Origin: Saccharopolyspora hirsuta
GTDB taxonomy: Bacteria; Actinomycetota; Actinomycetes; Mycobacteriales; Pseudonocardiaceae
Length of the DNA: 64,000 bases
Assembly: GCF_008630535.1 (NCBI RefSeq)
Contig: NZ_VWPH01000002.1
Location: 310,001-374,000 of the forward strand
Direction of reading: 5' to 3'
Shown piece after piece: positions 60,497-64,000 of the stretch (position 1 is its first letter; every line of letters begins with the position of its first letter). The position numbers were made by a program, and so were the translations under genes. The notes beneath the pieces were generated by a model. That model ran no database searches, was not told the origin of the DNA, and saw only the letters and a list, made by a program, of their open reading frames with translations.

Positions 60497-63400
60497 GTGT
60501 CGATCGAGAGGGCGGATTCCGAGGTGTCCACCGCGGCTGGAGCGGAGAACGAGCAGGAACTGCGCCTGGCGCTGGCGATGCGCGGCGGTGCGAGCATGGC
60601 GGTGTGGATCGGCGGCGCCGTCGCCGAGATCAACCGGCTGCGCACCGCGCTCGACGTCGAGGACCCGTCCGGGGCGCACCCGTGGGCGGCGCTGGCGGAG
60701 CTGTCCGGCTACGACTCGGTCGCCGTCGACGTGCTGGCCGGGGCGTCGGCCGGTGGGCTGAACGCCACGCTGCTGGCCGCCACCCTCGTCTACGGCATGC
60801 CCTTCGACCGGATGCGCGAGGTCTGGGTGCAGCTGGGCGACGTGGAGGCGATGTCCCGGCCGGTGCCGAAGTTCTGGCAGCCCAGCCCGCCGTCGCTGCT
60901 GGAGGGCGACGCCTACTTCCGCGCCGAGCTGGCGAAGGTCATCACCGGCAACGTGCCCGCCGACGCGGAGCTGCCGGGCAACCGCGCCGACCTGCTGCTC
61001 ACCGCGACCCTGCTGGACCCGGCCGTGGAACAGCGGCTCGACGCCCGCTCCGGGTCGATGCTGCAGGAGCGGCGTACCGCCTCGTTCTCGTTCCGGCACC
61101 GGGGGCGGGCGGGTGATCCGCTGTCCGACTTCGGCGCGGGCGAGCAGTTCGACGCGACGGTGCTGCGGCTGGCCCACGCGGCGCGCGCCACCTCGGCGTT
61201 CCCGTTCGCCTTCGAGCCCGCTCAGGTGTTCTCCTCGCTCGGTCGGCCACCGGCGGGCGAGCCGAACATGGTCGGGTTGTTCTCCGAGACCACCCCCGAT
61301 TCCGGTCGCGCGCCGTTCCGCGTGATCGACGGCGGCGTGCTGGACAACATCCCGGTGTCGGCGGCGATCAACGCGATCACCGAGGCGCCCGCGGACCGCC
61401 CGACGCAGCGGTGGCTGCTGTACCTGAACCCGGACCCCGTCGCCTCGCGCGGGCAGCGCCGCGAACCGGGGCGCGCGGTCCCGGTCACGCTGACCGCGCT
61501 GCGCGCCCGCATGACCCAGGAATCGCTGCTGGCCGACCTCGACGCGCTGGAGGAGCACAACCGCGTCGTGGAGCGAACGGCCTTGCGCCGCAAGGCGTTG
61601 TTCGCGCAGCTGCACGCCACCCCGGACGACGAGCGGCTGGCCGCGCTGGCGAACCAGGTCGCCGCCGTCGCGCCGGACCACGCCGTGGTGCGCGCGGAGC
61701 TCGACGCGCAGGCGGTCTACCGGCTGCTCACCGAGCCCGCGGGCAGCGAGGACGGGAAGCTGCTGCCGCCGGTGGTCGGCGATCCGCTCGCGGACTGGTC
61801 GGCGCCCGCCCGGACCCAGCTCGCGCAGCGCCTGTCGGACGGGCTCGGCCGGGAGGCGACGACGCGGGTCTTCGACGACGCGCGCAGCCTGCTCACCGCG
61901 GTCCAGGAATGCCTCGGCTGGGCGTGGGACATCGAGCGCTGGTCGCCGGAGAGCCGGGAGATCGGGCGCTGCAAGTCGGTGCTCTACCGGTTGCGCGCCT
62001 TCGGCGAGGTGCTGGAGGGCCACGCGGACCGGTACTGGATCAACGGCGCGAAGCTGGAGCCGATCGTCGAGACCGCCGAGCTCGACGAGTGGGTGCAGCG
62101 GGTGCTCCGCCGCCGGGGCCGGTTGCAGCACGCGCTGCCCACGCCGATCGCCCCGCTGCTCGGCGAGGTGCTGGGCGCGGTGGAGGAGGGCGCGGACTTC
62201 CAGCGGGTGCTCGCCGAGTTCGCCGCCGAGCTCCGGTCCATCGTGGAGTCCTCGGGCGCGGACGCGGTGCCCGAGGCGACCGGGGTGGACGCGGTGGCCG
62301 AGGCGCGCAAGCTGCTGCACCGCGTCGCCGACCGGCTGGCCGCCCTCGCGCCACCGCGCGAGCGGTGCGACGAGCCCGCGCAGATCGGCTATTCGCTGCT
62401 GGAGCGCAGCGACCAGCGGGCCGAGGTGCTCCAGCAGCTGGTGGTGCTGACCGCGCCGCTGGACGTGGGCCGGGTGCCGGGCTCGCGGATCAACCTGCTG
62501 CGCGTGGTCAGCGATGAGCAGAGCCCGCTGCCGTTCGCGGCGCTGCGCCGCGGGGAAGGCGTTCCGCTGCAGATCGCGGACAAGATCCGCGGGTTGGACA
62601 TCGGCAACTTCGGGGCGTTCCTGTCCGCCAAGTGGCGGGCCAACGACTGGATGTGGGGGCGGATGGACGCCGCCGCCGCGCTGGTCGGGCTGCTCGCCGA
62701 CCCGGTTCGGCTGCGGCGGCACGGCGATTCGGAGGCGCTGGGCGACGCGCTGCAGGCGATCGTCAGCCGTCCGACGAAGGCCGAGCTCGGCGAGCTCGAC
62801 GAGGAGCAGGCCAAGCAGTGGCGCGGCTTCCTGGCCGAGGTGTGGGCGCGGCACGCGGGCGAGGTGCGCGCCGAGCTCGACGCGCTGTTCGCCCGGCCCG
62901 ACGACGAGCACCCGCTGACCGAGACCCGGAACCTGCTCACCGAGCGTCTGCAGTGGACGATCGCGGCCGAGGAGGTCCCGTACGTGGCGACGGTCGCCTC
63001 GGGCGCGGACCAGCGCGGTGGCGGACGACCGGGCACGCCCGCACCGGCGGAGCTGTCGAGCGAGGTCGAGCACTACGCCGTCGGGCGCCAGCGGTTCCCC
63101 GACCTGGGGGAGCGGCGGGCGCTGTCGCTGGCCACCCGCTTCGGGATGCTCGCCTACCGGGCCGCCCGCCCGTCGGGCCGGGGCGTGCTGCGCTGGCTCG
63201 GCCGCCGGGCGATGACGTTGATCAAACCGCTGGTGATGCTGGTCGTGTACGCCGTGGCCGCGCCGCGCCGGGCAGCGCTGCTCGGTCTGCTGGCCGCCTC
63301 AGCGGTGGCGTTCACCGGGATCGGCCAGTCGGAGCTGCAGTCGATCACCGCGTACTCGGACAGCTATTACGAGCTAAGCGGGGAGCAGACGCTCACCGCC

Positions 63401-63934
63401 ACGGCGATCTCCTGCCCGTACGGCGGGTGCGAGGACTTCGGCTGGTTCGCCTACGCCCCGCGCGGTGACTGGCTGGTGGTCGCGGACTTCTCGGGCAGCT
63501 CCTTCGGCCCCGGCGTGCTGATCGCGATGCTGCTGGTGGCGGTGTTCGGGGTGTGGTCGGGCAACCAGCTCGCGCGCCGCTTCGGCAGCGGGTTGGCGCG
63601 CTGGGTCCCCGCGCTGGTCATCGCGGCGGTGCTGCTCGCCGCGGAGTTCTGGCTGTTCAGCACCGGATTCCGGCTCGGCCCGCTCGGCCTGGCGCTGGCC
63701 GCGGTGCTGCTGACCTGGCCCGCGACGATCGCCTACCGGACGGGCGCCCGCATCGGGGCGACCGCCCTGACGGCGGTGGTGTTCGGCGCGGTCCTGTGGC
63801 TGACCCGACCGGACGCCTGGAGCGGCGGCAGCTGGATCCTCCTGGCGACGGTCCTCACGGCCTACGCCCACATGATCCTGCTGGGCACGGTCGACGTCCT
63901 CCCACCACGGCCGCGCCGAGCCGTCCGGCAGTGA
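60497..63934 (+). CDS. patatin-like phospholipase with DUF3376 and C-terminal membrane domain
   Basis: 1145 residues from GTG 60497. The patatin domain (~20-330) has an oxyanion-like loop MRGGASMAVWIGG, nucleophile GASAG (Ser84) and Asp of DGG (D278). A long helical middle part (~330-900) follows, then about six hydrophobic helices from ~905 to the end. By family it is a membrane-attached lipid acyl hydrolase; the tail places it in or on the cytoplasmic membrane. DUF3376-type patatins are actinobacterial. It ends just before more hairpin repeats. Confidence 0.88.
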   Translation: MSIERADSEVSTAAGAENEQELRLALAMRGGASMAVWIGGAVAEINRLRTALDVEDPSGAHPWAALAELSGYDSVAVDVLAGASAGGLNATLLAATLVYGMPFDRMREVWVQLGDVEAMSRPVPKFWQPSPPSLLEGDAYFRAELAKVITGNVPADAELPGNRADLLLTATLLDPAVEQRLDARSGSMLQERRTASFSFRHRGRAGDPLSDFGAGEQFDATVLRLAHAARATSAFPFAFEPAQVFSSLGRPPAGEPNMVGLFSETTPDSGRAPFRVIDGGVLDNIPVSAAINAITEAPADRPTQRWLLYLNPDPVASRGQRREPGRAVPVTLTALRARMTQESLLADLDALEEHNRVVERTALRRKALFAQLHATPDDERLAALANQVAAVAPDHAVVRAELDAQAVYRLLTEPAGSEDGKLLPPVVGDPLADWSAPARTQLAQRLSDGLGREATTRVFDDARSLLTAVQECLGWAWDIERWSPESREIGRCKSVLYRLRAFGEVLEGHADRYWINGAKLEPIVETAELDEWVQRVLRRRGRLQHALPTPIAPLLGEVLGAVEEGADFQRVLAEFAAELRSIVESSGADAVPEATGVDAVAEARKLLHRVADRLAALAPPRERCDEPAQIGYSLLERSDQRAEVLQQLVVLTAPLDVGRVPGSRINLLRVVSDEQSPLPFAALRRGEGVPLQIADKIRGLDIGNFGAFLSAKWRANDWMWGRMDAAAALVGLLADPVRLRRHGDSEALGDALQAIVSRPTKAELGELDEEQAKQWRGFLAEVWARHAGEVRAELDALFARPDDEHPLTETRNLLTERLQWTIAAEEVPYVATVASGADQRGGGRPGTPAPAELSSEVEHYAVGRQRFPDLGERRALSLATRFGMLAYRAARPSGRGVLRWLGRRAMTLIKPLVMLVVYAVAAPRRAALLGLLAASAVAFTGIGQSELQSITAYSDSYYELSGEQTLTATAISCPYGGCEDFGWFAYAPRGDWLVVADFSGSSFGPGVLIAMLLVAVFGVWSGNQLARRFGSGLARWVPALVIAAVLLAAEFWLFSTGFRLGPLGLALAAVLLTWPATIAYRTGARIGATALTAVVFGAVLWLTRPDAWSGGSWILLATVLTAYAHMILLGTVDVLPPRPRRAVRQ

Positions 63935-63945
63935 CCGCCGCCGGA

Positions 63946-64000
63946 CCGCAGTTTCAGTTGAAACTGTGGTCCCCGGGCACGGCGATCCGCAGTTTCAACT
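63946..64000 (+). repeat. TTTC-N4-GAAA hairpin, tandem (second copy cut by window end)
   Basis: CCGCAGTTTC (63946-63955), loop AGTT, GAAACTGTGG (63960-63969): ten pairs with one G-T. An identical left arm begins again near 63987 and is cut off. Same architecture as the hairpins at 9413 and 47262 but with other stem bases. Confidence 0.7.

Noticed and set aside
60281..63073. Open frame of 930 codons on the minus strand
   Set aside because: Antisense shadow of the patatin gene; the composition is typical of a reverse-frame artefact.

Overview
This window is high-GC actinobacterial chromosome. GTG and TTG starts are frequent, stop and start codons often overlap (ATGA, GTGA, TTGA), and the window has a mycothiol gene (mshB), a DUF3117 protein and a long stretch that follows the Mycobacterium tuberculosis order typA-lpqW-mshB-fdxC-dapC ... 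dapD-dapE-LOG-folP2-DivIVA-tag-DUF3117 ... O-methyltransferase/sigE/anti-sigma/htrA/tatB-mrp-MgtE-like. No mycobacterial hallmark genes such as PE/PPE are seen, and the style fits a Pseudonocardiales genome (Saccharopolyspora-like). The genus is an inference.

Layout. 1-9.3 kb is accessory: an ApeA-type HEPN protein and a DUF4238 protein (possible defence pair), a membrane protein, HchA with a LysR gene, a Dabb-like protein, a patch of broken genes (monooxygenase tail, frameshifted SDR, truncated Uma2), and a MerR/MFS/hydrolase unit. 9.7-18.4 kb holds a D-amino-acid-oxidase-like enzyme, a pterin dehydratase, a GNAT and a complete oligopeptide ABC operon (Tat lipoprotein, two permeases, fused double ATPase, coupled serine hydrolase). 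18.9-21.9 kb holds a two-component system and an SRPBCC-Nudix fusion. 22.2-23.7 kb holds trpS with what looks like a tryptophan-codon attenuator, then YciI. 23.7-46.9 kb is mostly the conserved core: an iron-box small Cys-rich protein, typA, lpqW, mshB, ferredoxin, the lysine/DAP genes dapC, dapD and dapE, a type VII-like cassette (EspC-like, DUF1023 hydrolase, LppA lipoproteins), paired LOG proteins with folP2, tag, an enoyl-CoA hydratase and leucyl aminopeptidase. 47-58.7 kb holds a LysR/MFS pair, tatB-htrA-antisigma-sigE, an O-methyltransferase, mrp, MarR/Nudix and an MgtE-like/DUF1003 pair. 59-64 kb holds a CitE-type lyase and a large patatin-like membrane protein.

The regulatory and repeat content is the most unusual part. 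A repeat of about 300 bp occurs in three near-complete copies plus one truncated copy. It carries an RNA-like fold, and a diverged but base-pair-compensated version of that fold sits as the leader of the CitE gene. Short TTTC-N4-GAAA hairpins bracket these repeats. A second family of hairpins with GTGAG stem bases closes many gene ends. The sigE region has an autoregulatory ECF promoter and shares CTGAGA direct repeats with the two-component system 35 kb away.
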